Shown here piece after piece: positions 9,964 to 17,137 of a stretch of 64,000 bases of DNA (position 1 is the stretch's first letter; every line of letters starts with the position of its first letter). The stretch spans positions 2,170,001 to 2,234,000 of the forward strand of contig NZ_CP034951.1 in NCBI RefSeq assembly GCF_004022485.1, written 5' to 3'. The DNA comes from Aequorivita sp. H23M31. GTDB taxonomy: Bacteria; Bacteroidota; Bacteroidia; Flavobacteriales; Flavobacteriaceae. The translations under genes were made by a program, and so were the position numbers. The notes below the pieces were generated by a model, which worked only from the letters and a program-made list of their open reading frames with translations, did no database searches and was not told the DNA's origin.

Positions 9964-10400
9964 TTTTTAACCAAAATTTAAGAGGTCAAATATAATATAA
10001 TTATTTGCAACCGCCATTGGGGTTGTGGGGAAATACATTAATGGAATATCGACTAAGAAATGTTTGAAATGTGAGTTTTTCTCTTCAAATTCAGACTCTA
10101 CTACTTGATGAAACCTTTCGGCCTACAAGGTAAGTTTATAATTACGCCTCATATCCTAAGATAATACTCTTTAGAATGTCCCCGAGCAAAGATATTGGGC
10201 GACCAAAAATGTTTATTCTGCTTTGGGGAGCGGGGACGAAAACCACACGAAAAAATGCAGGATTATAAAAGTTTAGTTGGTGCATTAAATTGTAGGAGAA
10301 CACACGATGCAGTCGTGCGGGAGGGGGAATATAAAAGCACAGTCAGGGTATTTCATTAAAGTGCAGGAGGCCACCACGATGTAATCGTGCGGGAGCGGAG
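9964..10400. other. Non-coding edge of the Rhs island
   Basis: This 437-base gap between the ruvA start and the last island gene has no convincing reading frame. Its distal half carries two copies of a short hairpin-forming repeat, listed separately. The ruvA-proximal 100 bases presumably hold the ruvA-sprA promoter, but I could not assign one. I saw no tRNA or direct repeat that would mark an attachment site. Confidence 0.6.
10283..10397. repeat. Two imperfect 44-bp repeats, each with a CACGA...TCGTG hairpin
   Basis: Copy 1 (10283-10326) and copy 2 (10354-10397) share CATTAAA, a GCAGGAG/GTAGGAG block, a small palindrome (CACGATgca/gtATCGTG type) and GTGCGGGAG. Copy 2 ends directly at the stop codon of the immunity gene at 10401. 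Its last 12 bases (GCGGGAGCGGAG) recur at 26523-26534, where another rhs fragment abuts an immunity gene. Confidence 0.5.
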
Positions 10401-10817
10401 TTATTTTATTTTACCAAACATTCTATTAGCTCTTTCTCCTTCTAAACCCTTTAACTTATTAATAGTTTTTAAGCTGTTCTCTACAGAAAAAAGGTGGAGG
10501 ATTGGCCCCATATTCTCTTTTAACCAATAACTCTTTTCTTTATTCATTATTGAATCTCCTATATCCGAAGGACTTAACATCTGTTTTATTAAATCAAAAG
10601 AAAACCAATCATTCTCGTTTGAATGATAGTTCCCTTTGAAATCTAAAAACAATTGCCCCCTATCATTTATAAATTTTAAATTCAGGATATCATTCTTTAG
10701 TATTAATAGGCCTTGCCCATTAAATTCTTTGGATGAATAAGAATCTATAAATTTAAACTCATACTCATTGTATAAGAAGGCACAATAATCAATTAAATAT
10801 TTCAAAATATCATTCAT
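10401..10817 (-). CDS. Putative immunity protein (imm5) of the broken terminal Rhs tip
   Basis: This 138-residue soluble protein has no signal peptide or membrane segment. I do not recognise the family. It starts 8 bp after the stop codon of the frameshifted tip at 10826, which is the normal toxin-immunity spacing. It is rich in Asn, Lys, Phe and Leu with mixed charge, as small cytoplasmic immunity proteins often are. The frame is intact although its toxin gene is broken, so it may persist as a defence against kin carrying the active toxin. Function is inferred from position only. Confidence 0.6.
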   Translation of the reverse strand: MNDILKYLIDYCAFLYNEYEFKFIDSYSSKEFNGQGLLILKNDILNLKFINDRGQLFLDFKGNYHSNENDWFSFDLIKQMLSPSDIGDSIMNKEKSYWLKENMGPILHLFSVENSLKTINKLKGLEGERANRMFGKIK

Positions 10818-10825
10818 CTAACTAT

Positions 10826-11343
10826 CTATTTCTTTAATGTAATATCATCAACAAATTTATATCCATTATCCATTAAATATTTTATCTCCTTTTCCAAATA
10901 GGAACCTGGTCTAACCTTACTTCTAGAGAGTGATAAAAGCACGACATCTCCCTTTTGCATTGCTTGATTTAAGAAATGCCGATTTAGTGCCCATCTTTCA
11001 TTATTTGATAAAGAACTCCACGCATCTCCTATGTCAAAATAACTTGCTCCTAATTCTTTTGCTTTACTTGTATAACCACCAGTTAAAGGATCAAAATGCC
11101 CAATAAATATGTAGAAAAATTATGATGAGTAACTGGGTCAATGGAGTTCCATCGAGCTATAACTGGGTCATATTGGCGTAAATCCATTTCATAGAGATTC
11201 AACCCCAAAGCTTCCTCGTGCTCGATACCATTAAATTTGAACTTGCGCGCAACGCTGTTCCCGCTGGGCGATACATCTGTATTATACCCTTTGTGTTCAA
11301 GCCCAAAAGGATAATAATTATGCAAAAAATTGAGCATTGGCAC
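10826..11343 (-). pseudogene. Displaced Rhs C-terminal fragment with frameshifted toxin tip (tip5)
   Basis: An rhs core tail (NNYYPFGLEHKGYNTD... to DPVTHHNFSTY) runs from 11343 to about 11110, then leaves frame and stops at 11083. In another frame a toxin-like C-terminus continues from about 11099 to a stop at 10826. It reads HFDPLTGGYTSKAKELGASY, then YFDIGDAWSSLSNNERWALN and a final GSYLEKEIKYLMDNGYKF. From memory, this AW-LS-xER-W...GD...R-GS-E-YL pattern occurs at the end of many bacterial toxin-like proteins. The usual YTAFDNNP...DPSG segment is missing, so a deletion at the FSTY junction both removed sequence and broke the frame. The N-terminal MPMLNFLH is supplied by the adjoining mobile element. 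Confidence 0.75.
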
Positions 11344-11435
11344 AGTTTTGCGCCCGAACGCCAGAGAAAAACTTTCCCGCGATTTTTTATTTATAAGAAC
11401 GTATGGTAAATATAGACATTTTCGTTTTTCACGCT

Positions 11436-11633
11436 TTATCCTTCGGGCGGTATTTTCTTTTTTTCCCCGTCTTTTCCTTTCCTTCCGAACTTTATTTTTG
11501 GCATCCTGGGGAGTACCTTTCCGAAGAAGTCTCCCATCAAGGGTATTCTGTCCTTTTCAACTTTGTTCAAAATGAGTGTCATTCTCAGTATAAAGCCGAA
11601 GATTATTATAAGTGTGATGTGGATGCTGTTCAT
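11436..11633 (-). CDS. Small putative membrane protein, copy A
   Basis: This 65-residue frame begins with a plausible membrane helix (MNSIHITLIIIFGFILRMTL) and ends in a Lys/Gly-rich basic tail (FGRKGKDGEKKKIPPEG). It is the most protein-like frame in the otherwise non-coding end of the element, and it points the same way as the recombinases. I do not recognise it. It could be chance, since the region is short and compositionally odd. Confidence 0.35.
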   Translation of the reverse strand: MNSIHITLIIIFGFILRMTLILNKVEKDRIPLMGDFFGKVLPRMPKIKFGRKGKDGEKKKIPPEG

Positions 11634-11957
11634 TGTTATACGTTTTAAATTGGTTCCTGTTATATCTTATATATGGTTTTGGACAAAAGTTTTGTTTTTG
11701 TTCAAATAAAAAAAGGACATCGGTTTTTTAGGCCTTTCCCACGAAGGTAAAACAGTGGTCTGGGTTAAGTTGTGACAGTAATTTCCGTGAAGCTTTTCTG
11801 ATGGTCAACAACCTGATGGACAGGATTCAATACTGCAAAGCTATGCAAGATTTCTTTCCTGTTAAAAGATGTTAATCCCATTTTGATAAAGGGATTCTTG
11901 ATAAAGATTTCCTTGATTGTTTTTCTAAAATTTGGGTTGATAGGTTTGGAAGATAAA

Positions 11958-11998
11958 GCCCGTCCGTTGGGGTTCGGCTCGAACTTCAGCGGACGGGC
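11958..11998. repeat. Inverted repeat H1, copy A
   Basis: A 9-bp perfect stem, GCCCGTCCG (11958-11966) with CGGACGGGC (11990-11998). A smaller nested hairpin TTCG-gct-CGAA lies at 11973-11983. A repeat copy lies 7425 bp further on. Confidence 0.8.
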
Positions 11999-12050
11999 GT
12001 ATTTGGATTGTCTTCCCGTAAGGATCTGCCACAGGAGTGGACTTTTCCGT

Positions 12051-12107
12051 CCCGATAGGAGTGGAAAGAGAGGCTGGCGGTGCGCTGGACTTTCCACTCC
12101 TATCGGG
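12051..12107. repeat. Inverted repeat H2, 18-bp perfect arms, copy A
   Basis: The arm CCCGATAGGAGTGGAAAG (12051-12068) is exactly complementary to 12090-12107, with a 21-base loop. A partial extra copy of the arm (AGGAGTGGA) lies just before at about 12033-12041. There is no T-run after it, so it does not look like a simple terminator. Confidence 0.85.
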
Positions 12108-12213
12108 ATGGCTGCCCAGCGGCATAGAGCGGCACAAGGCTTGGTTACGCAGTAAATATTAAAGGTTCGTAGTGCGGTGGCAGTAGTGGTGGCAAAGAGC
12201 GCAAAGGCCGAGG

Positions 12214-12302
12214 GGCTATTTTACATAATGGCGTTATAGAACATCTTTGGCGAAGAAGGGATGGTGCGGATGCTTCTATAACAGACCATTATGTAACATA
12301 GC
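12214..12302. repeat. Inverted repeat H3, about 30-bp arms with bulges, copy A
   Basis: Left arm 12214-12245 and right arm 12269-12302 pair over GGCTAT, TTACATAATGG, GTTATAGAA and ATC. They have one mismatch and small unpaired insertions on one side only. A 20-odd-base loop separates them. Long stems with extrahelical bases are the style of folded single-strand recombination sites such as attC, but the integron core consensus is not met. Confidence 0.8.
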
Positions 12303-12477
12303 GTGGGGCGGTTTTTATGGCGGGATTTTTTGTTTAAAGCGTTGGCACGGCTCTTTGCTTTTTTGTTTTTCCAGTTAAAAAAAATAAGAAGGTCAAAAAC
12401 AAAACAAGCAATGTGCCGTATGTGCGTGGGCCTACAAAAATCGTGACATAAAAACCGCAGAAGTGGTGTCGCGCGGA

Positions 12478-12535
12478 ACAAAACAAAACACAGGGGATTT
12501 TTGCCTTTTCGGCAATAATCTGGGTTTTGTTTTGT
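12478..12535 (-). terminator. Long palindrome after ORF6N gene, possible terminator, copy A
   Basis: Perfect 12-bp outer arms (ACAAAACAAAAC at 12478-12489 with its complement at 12524-12535) enclose an inner TTGCC-ttttc-GGCAA hairpin. It starts 7 bases past the ORF6N stop codon. The position fits a terminator for the recombinase operon, and the outer arm ends in GTTTTGTTTTGT on the minus strand. Confidence 0.55.
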
Positions 12536-12542
12536 GGGGATT

Positions 12543-13067
12543 TTATTTTCTACCAGCTTTATAGCCTATTTCCTTTCGGGGCTTTTCTTCCGGTTTTGAT
12601 AATAAATTTTGAAGGACTTTGTAAATCTCGCTGAACTGTTCATTTGTCTGGGATTCCATTTGTCGGATTTTGGCCATTATTTCCTCGTAGTTGTTCGCAA
12701 TTTTCCTTAACTGGACAAATGTCTTTATGATTTGGATGTTCATCTGTACAGCCTTTTCGCTGCTCAAAACACTTGATAGCATTAAGATTCCGTGTTCTGT
12801 AAACACAAAAGGCGCAATCCTGATTCCCATAACATCACGATTGGAAGAAGCGTATTGTGTTCTCCATTCTTCCAATTCTTCTTTGGTAAGCTCAAACATA
12901 AATTCTTCAGGAAAACGATTTATGTTCCGTCTGACTTGTTCTTTCAATCGTCTTGTCTCAACGTCATAAAGGTCTGCCAAATCCCTGTCCAACATTACTT
13001 TCTGCCCTCTTATGACGTATATCTTATTGATGATTACTTCGTCCGGGATGGTTATTTTATTGCTCAT
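12543..13067 (-). CDS. ORF6N domain protein, copy A
   Basis: This protein is 174 residues from the ATG at 13067; a longer frame opens at 13121, but its first 18 residues look like untranslated leader. The N-terminal ORF6N domain (KilA-N superfamily) is clear: IYVIRGQKVMLDRDLADLYD, then TRRLKEQVRRNINRFPEEFM and FVFTEHGILMLSSVL. A C-terminal helical tail follows (about 115-155). ORF6N proteins are phage-type DNA-binding or antirepressor proteins and are common in Bacteroidetes mobile elements. It lies 90 bp downstream of the recombinases. A role in the element's lysogeny-like control is an inference. Confidence 0.85.
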   Translation of the reverse strand: MSNKITIPDEVIINKIYVIRGQKVMLDRDLADLYDVETRRLKEQVRRNINRFPEEFMFELTKEELEEWRTQYASSNRDVMGIRIAPFVFTEHGILMLSSVLSSEKAVQMNIQIIKTFVQLRKIANNYEEIMAKIRQMESQTNEQFSEIYKVLQNLLSKPEEKPRKEIGYKAGRK

Positions 13068-13156
13068 TTCTTGATTGATATTTCGATGCAAATTTAAAAT
13101 TTTTAAAATTGGGTATCGCAATTTGCGACACCCAATTATGACTCTTGTTTTTAAGA

Positions 13157-14047
13157 CTAAACTATTGGATGGAAGTTGTTGACCATTTCGTGAAGGTTCT
13201 CTAAATCGTTCTGTAAATATCTTTCGGTCGAACTTATGTAACGATGTCCAGCCAGATATTGAACTTTTCGCAAGTTATATTGTCCTAACCAATTTGTAAT
13301 TACACTTGCCCTAATCTGCTTTATATTCTCTGCTTTTTGATTGTATTTTTTCAGTTTTTTAAAGATGTGATAGACGATTGAGTTAAAACGTGCATTCGTA
13401 TTAAAAAGCTGTTCGCTATGGTTTTGCAGTTTGTTTTGGATTGTTGGCCGAACTTCGTTCACATATTCCATAAACTCCATTATCTGCCAAGGTTTTAATT
13501 CTAGCTCCCTTGCGTTGCTTCTCCGTCTGCTCGGAACATATATTTTGCCTTTTGAGAGTTGAAGATGTTCTATTTTCAAGTTTCCTAAATCGCTTGTGTT
13601 TAAGCCTTGATAGACCATTAACCCAATAATTACCTTTGCTCTTTTTAAGGTGTATCTGTGATATTCTTCTTGGTATTTGTCGGTCTCAAAACTGTAATAT
13701 AAATCCTCCAGTTCTTCCGCTTCGAGCAGATTATAATTGATGTTTCTCTGTACGCCTTTTATGGTGGTGTTCTCTATCGGGTTATCAACTCTACAGGCTT
13801 CATCCATCAGGTAATCAAAATATATCTTTACGCTCCGCAACCTGTGGTTTACGGTCTTTTTCTTTGTTCCCTTTCGGGTAAGGTATTTTATGTATTTCAG
13901 GCAATTTTTATAATCGATTTCGTTTGCCGTGGTACTATTTCTATTGCACCATTTTATAAAGCTTTGTATTTCTGTAGCGTAAACCTTGATTGTGGTTTTA
14001 CTATAATTCTGCTCTTCCAAAAATTCGCTATATGGTTTCATTTTCAA
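13157..14047 (-). CDS. Tyrosine recombinase-like protein with altered active site (Rec2), copy A
   Basis: This 296-residue protein has an N-terminal SAM-like core-binding domain (about 1-85) and a C-terminal catalytic fold (about 105-296). The nucleophile Tyr277 (SSTERYLQ), His268 (LAGHR) and Arg246 (KQIRAS) are in place. The first catalytic arginine is Asn150 (YQGLNTSDLGNL), and the usual HxxR histidine is Lys243. It may therefore be a structural partner of Rec1 or have lost strand cleavage. Its start lies 20 bp inside the end of Rec1, which indicates translational coupling. Paired integrases of this kind occur in Tn554-like elements. Confidence 0.88.
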   Translation of the reverse strand: MKMKPYSEFLEEQNYSKTTIKVYATEIQSFIKWCNRNSTTANEIDYKNCLKYIKYLTRKGTKKKTVNHRLRSVKIYFDYLMDEACRVDNPIENTTIKGVQRNINYNLLEAEELEDLYYSFETDKYQEEYHRYTLKRAKVIIGLMVYQGLNTSDLGNLKIEHLQLSKGKIYVPSRRRSNARELELKPWQIMEFMEYVNEVRPTIQNKLQNHSEQLFNTNARFNSIVYHIFKKLKKYNQKAENIKQIRASVITNWLGQYNLRKVQYLAGHRYISSTERYLQNDLENLHEMVNNFHPIV

Positions 14048-14963
14048 GTGTTTTAAGTAAGTGTGTGTAGATTTGAGTAGATTCTAAACTACTATGTCCT
14101 AAAAAGGTTTTGATGCTTTCTAATGGTACTTCTCGCTGTAATAAATGTGTAGCTATTGAGTGCCTTAAAATGTGAAGTGTAATATTCTTTTCCATTATAT
14201 TTTTATTGTTGGTAGATGCTACAATAACTTTCAATCGATTTGCAAAACTCATTCCCTGCATTCGTGTTCCGTGATGGTTTATAAACAGAGCTTCGCTTAA
14301 ATTGGCTTGATAAAATTCTGGTCGAGCTTCAAAAATGTAATCTTCCAATATTTCTGCATTCTTTCGGTTAATTGGTACAAACCTTTCTTTGTAGTTTTTA
14401 CCTTTCCTGACAAACACTCTTTCCTTGTCAAAATAGATGTCGCTTAAATCCAAGTGTACCGCTTCATTTCTTCTTAATCCACAACTGTACAAAACGGTCA
14501 AAATGGCTTTATCTCTTAACTTAAATCTACTTTCTGTATGGCTAAATTCTGTGGCTTCAAAGAGTTCCTTAATTTCGTCCTGTGTCAAAATATTTATCTT
14601 TTCTTCAGTTGGATTGGTTTCAGATTTAAGATGAATATTGAAGTCGTTATAGTTGTGGTTCTGCAAGTATTCCTTGAACTTTTTTAAAGCCTGTTGATGT
14701 TTGTTGAGATAACTTTTGCTCAAACTTCCACTTGTTCGTTCATTGGCTCTTTCTTTGAGTTTCCTGTAATAATCCTTTATGGTTTTTGGCGTGATGTCAG
14801 TCAGCTTTTTGATGTTCTGCTTTTCAACATAATAAAAGAACTCTTGTAGATGATTCGGTAATTGATAGACTGTACTTTCTGCATAACCCAAGATGTCCAA
14901 CCATTCTTTGTAATTGGCAACGAACATTTTAAATACCTCATTTTGTAGCTTTAATTTTTTCAC
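14028..14963 (-). CDS. Tyrosine recombinase/integrase (Rec1), copy A
   Basis: This 311-residue XerC/D-like enzyme should cut and join DNA through a 3'-phosphotyrosine intermediate. The N-terminal core-binding domain covers about 1-110. The full catalytic set is visible: Arg164 (SCGLRRNEA), a lysine near 189, His264 and Arg267 (LHILRHSIATHLL), His290 (FLGHSS) and Tyr299 (STQIYTHL). It follows the ATPase by 90 bp and overlaps Rec2 by 20 bp, so the two are made together. It is too short and too divergent from host XerC/D to be the chromosome dimer resolvase, and its setting is the mobile element. Confidence 0.93.
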   Translation of the reverse strand: MKKLKLQNEVFKMFVANYKEWLDILGYAESTVYQLPNHLQEFFYYVEKQNIKKLTDITPKTIKDYYRKLKERANERTSGSLSKSYLNKHQQALKKFKEYLQNHNYNDFNIHLKSETNPTEEKINILTQDEIKELFEATEFSHTESRFKLRDKAILTVLYSCGLRRNEAVHLDLSDIYFDKERVFVRKGKNYKERFVPINRKNAEILEDYIFEARPEFYQANLSEALFINHHGTRMQGMSFANRLKVIVASTNNKNIMEKNITLHILRHSIATHLLQREVPLESIKTFLGHSSLESTQIYTHLLKTLENETI

Positions 14964-15053
14964 TTCGGTATGTGTTTTTTGGGATTCTGTGAACTACTTA
15001 TTTAAGTTGTTGATTTTCAGTTACGTTATTAGTCCATTTTACTGATTGAACTA

Positions 15054-16580
15054 TTATGAACCGTTTGAACTTCTTAACCTATCGATAATGCCCTGCAATA
15101 GGTCTTTTATTTGCTTGTTCGTGGTTTCGTAATCATCATAGTTTACGATTTCATATACATAACCTTTTCGCTTATTTCCTTTGGCTTTCTGTATGAGTTC
15201 AGCTAATTGAAGTTGCAACATATATCGTTTTTGGTTGCTTGGATTTACTCGTAAAGCTCTACGGATTTCAGCGTTTGTAAATGTGGTTTGACTTTCCTTT
15301 TTCAAGTATGCTTTTAGGTTTTCAAAAAACTGTCTGCAAGCTCCATTCAATAAATCACTTTTACGCAATAAAACTTCCTGTATAAGTCCGTTGGCTTCTT
15401 CAATATCCTCAATTGTGGTTTCTATAAATTCTTCGCCTGTTTCCTTGTCGTATTGTTTTTCCCTTTGGTATTGTTTGTAAAATGTAATCGCTTCAATAAA
15501 TTGTAAATAATGTGAGTTGGTTCTACGTGGTTTAAAAACCGATTTGGGTAATTCCAGATATTCAGCAAACGGATTGATAACCTTGATTGGTTTTAATATG
15601 CGTTGCACATTTTGTAATAAAACACGCGATGCGTGTTCTTCATCATCATTTATTTTCCCTGCACTAATCAACCTTTGGTAATCCATTATTTTCTGGTCTT
15701 GTTCTTCGCTTTCATCGATGTACAAAAGGAAGTTTCTATTTGAGTTATCTTCGTAAATACTTTCCTGCGTGGTACAACCTGCAACACTTACAGGACCTTC
15801 AACCGTTAGATGTATGGTTTTAGTTGTTCCTTTGGTGTCTTTATGAACTACCGTTTTTGTAATTCGCTTTTTAGATTGCAGTTCTCGTAATGGATAGAGT
15901 ACACTTTCCGCTCCATCTAAATCCTCAATCAATATTAATTTGTGTTGTAATTCTGTGCGATTGAAGTAGTAAAAAGCGTTTGCAGATAAGACTGTAATTT
16001 CTACTTTATCTTCTTCCGGAATGAGTTCCGATACTTTTGATTGCAAATGTGTTTTGCCAACTCCAGAACTTCCCAAGCTGATGCAATGCAATGGATTATT
16101 TGTTTTCCTTGATGTGAAGATTAAAAACATTGTTTGTCTGTTGTGTTCTTCTCCGATGACTCCAGACTTTCCAATGAGTTCGTTGGTTCGATTTAGTAAA
16201 TTGGGTTTCTTTAAAAATGTAATGGCTTGTTTTTCCTCTGTTCCTGTGAGTTCCTTAAAATAGGGTTGGTGCTGTTTCTCGTATTCTTCAATCAACAAAA
16301 ATCTGTAGTTCTCTAATTCTCTGGTTAAATCTTGTAACGTTCTACGTGCTACACTTGTACCAATTTCCAAGCGTTCTGCAATCTTTCGAGTAAACTTTTC
16401 TATTTGGTTATCGTTGTATAAATCTATTGAGTGCCTTAAAACATTATGTTCTTTTGGTTTTTGGATGGATAGCGTAATCCTTAAACTCTCTAATTTGTTG
16501 AGTTTGATTCCTCCTAAAATGTGGATTTCTAAATGTTTGGTTGTGTATTCGTAGTTGTTTGGATTGGAAGTATTGAGCAT
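15054..16580 (-). CDS. P-loop ATPase of the mobile element, copy A
   Basis: This 508-residue protein has a helical N-terminal region (about 45-110, KIAERLEIGTSVARRTLQDL). A P-loop domain follows with Walker A GSSGVGKT (about 170-177) and Walker B LILIEDLDGAES (about 215-226). The C-terminus (about 430-490) looks like a winged helix (TFTNAEIRRALRVNPSNQKR). From memory this resembles the ATPase half of phage or plasmid primase-helicase proteins in Bacteroidetes, but the CHC2 zinc finger and toprim parts are missing. It heads the recombinase transcription unit and is divergent from the XRE gene. A role in target selection or in replication of an excised circle is an inference. Confidence 0.8.
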   Translation of the reverse strand: MLNTSNPNNYEYTTKHLEIHILGGIKLNKLESLRITLSIQKPKEHNVLRHSIDLYNDNQIEKFTRKIAERLEIGTSVARRTLQDLTRELENYRFLLIEEYEKQHQPYFKELTGTEEKQAITFLKKPNLLNRTNELIGKSGVIGEEHNRQTMFLIFTSRKTNNPLHCISLGSSGVGKTHLQSKVSELIPEEDKVEITVLSANAFYYFNRTELQHKLILIEDLDGAESVLYPLRELQSKKRITKTVVHKDTKGTTKTIHLTVEGPVSVAGCTTQESIYEDNSNRNFLLYIDESEEQDQKIMDYQRLISAGKINDDEEHASRVLLQNVQRILKPIKVINPFAEYLELPKSVFKPRRTNSHYLQFIEAITFYKQYQREKQYDKETGEEFIETTIEDIEEANGLIQEVLLRKSDLLNGACRQFFENLKAYLKKESQTTFTNAEIRRALRVNPSNQKRYMLQLQLAELIQKAKGNKRKGYVYEIVNYDDYETTNKQIKDLLQGIIDRLRSSNGS

Positions 16581-16722
16581 AGTAAAACTATTTTATTCGA
16601 TTTTCGATACTTCAAAAATACAATTATATTTCTTTTATCGAACATTAATAATTTACTATTTCACTAATATTTCATATTTATATCGTTTTTCGCTACTTTT
16701 ATAACTTCTAATACAGGTTTAT
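16581..16722. promoter_or_regulatory. Divergent promoter/operator region between ATPase and XRE genes, copy A
   Basis: This 142-base, very AT-rich spacer holds two near-identical direct repeats of the form TCGwTTTTCGmTACTT, at 16597-16612 and 16683-16698. They are 86 bp apart, one near each gene start. They are good candidates for XRE binding sites that would repress both the recombinase operon and the regulator itself. Confidence 0.5.
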
Positions 16723-17088
16723 ATGAGTTTAGCTGATAACATTAAAAAATTAAGAGAAGATAAAGAGCTTCGCCAAAAAGAAGTTGCTAACGCTCTTGAT
16801 ATTGGTTATTCCAACTACAATAAAATTGAAAATGGTAATCGTGAGATTTCTGTAAAAGAGTTACAGCGACTTGCAGAGTTTTATAATATTACTATTGACC
16901 AAGTGATTAACCTTAATGGTGGTCTGCCCAAAGAAGTTGTTATAGAAGATAAACAAGCTAATGAGCAATTACGTTTGATTTCTGAACTTGATACCGATGA
17001 TAGAGCCATTATCTTTAAGATGATTGATAAAATGCTCACTTCTAAAAAGTTTAAGGATTTCTTTAATAAAAATGTAGCTTCGCTTTAG
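16723..17088 (+). CDS. XRE-family HTH regulator, copy A
   Basis: This 121-residue protein has a Cro/cI-type helix-turn-helix at about residues 6-62 (ELRQKEVANALDIGYSNYNK, then IENGNREISVKEL). A short helical C-terminus ends in KFKDFFNKNVASL. It is the only plus-strand gene of the unit. It diverges from the ATPase and converges on the immunity gene with 49 bp between stops and a shared terminator. Probably it controls the element. Its C-terminal motif recurs in a relic at 28631-28687. Confidence 0.92.
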   Translation: MSLADNIKKLREDKELRQKEVANALDIGYSNYNKIENGNREISVKELQRLAEFYNITIDQVINLNGGLPKEVVIEDKQANEQLRLISELDTDDRAIIFKMIDKMLTSKKFKDFFNKNVASL

Positions 17089-17093
17089 AGCAT

Positions 17094-17120
17094 AAAAAAG
17101 CCGCCACTTGGACGGTTTTT
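17094..17120. terminator. Bidirectional terminator between XRE and immunity genes, copy A
   Basis: AAAAAGCCGCC-actt-GGACGGTTTTT type hairpin with one mismatch, and A and T runs on the two sides. It serves the convergent XRE (+) and imm4 (-) genes. Confidence 0.65.
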
Positions 17121-17137
17121 GGATTCTATAACTTTAC

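Larger units (their letters stand above)
11634..12542. other. Palindrome-rich non-coding end of the element, copy A
   Basis: About 0.9 kb between the small ORF and the ORF6N stop contains at least four strong inverted repeats, listed separately. Open frames here mostly read through the palindromes and look spurious. Local G+C is higher than in the flanking genes in parts. It may hold element ends, recombination sites, an origin or a structured RNA; sequence alone does not decide. Confidence 0.6.
11324..17137. mobile_element. Tyrosine-recombinase element inserted at an rhs core, copy A
   Basis: From the exact rhs junction at 11324, non-rhs DNA runs to somewhere between the XRE stop (17088) and the immunity gene stop (17138). 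It holds palindrome-rich non-coding DNA, an ORF6N gene, two overlapping tyrosine recombinases, a P-loop ATPase and a divergent XRE gene. Two tyrosine recombinases plus an accessory protein recall Tn554-type and recombinase-in-trio elements, but I cannot match this to a named family. There is no relaxase, so conjugative transfer by itself is unlikely. The right end is not defined by a visible repeat. Confidence 0.7.

Noticed and set aside
9964..10282. tRNA or att site as the integration point of the island
   Set aside because: I found no cloverleaf-like sequence and no matching direct repeat near 40640-40811.
11883..12155. Plus-strand 90-residue frame (and its repeat at 19308-19580)
   Set aside because: It runs through the inverted repeats H1 and H2, and its sequence is rich in Arg/Gly from palindromic DNA. 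An equally long frame exists on the other strand. It looks like a by-product of base composition.
12214..12302. Integron attC site
   Set aside because: The stem has the right look, but the terminal RYYYAAC/GTTRRRY cores are not present and no IntI-type extra domain is seen in Rec1 or Rec2. Kept only as an analogy.
12221..12481. Minus-strand 86-residue frame (repeat at 19646-19906)
   Set aside because: Its start lies inside hairpin H3 and it has no protein-like pattern or family resemblance. I treat the region as non-coding.
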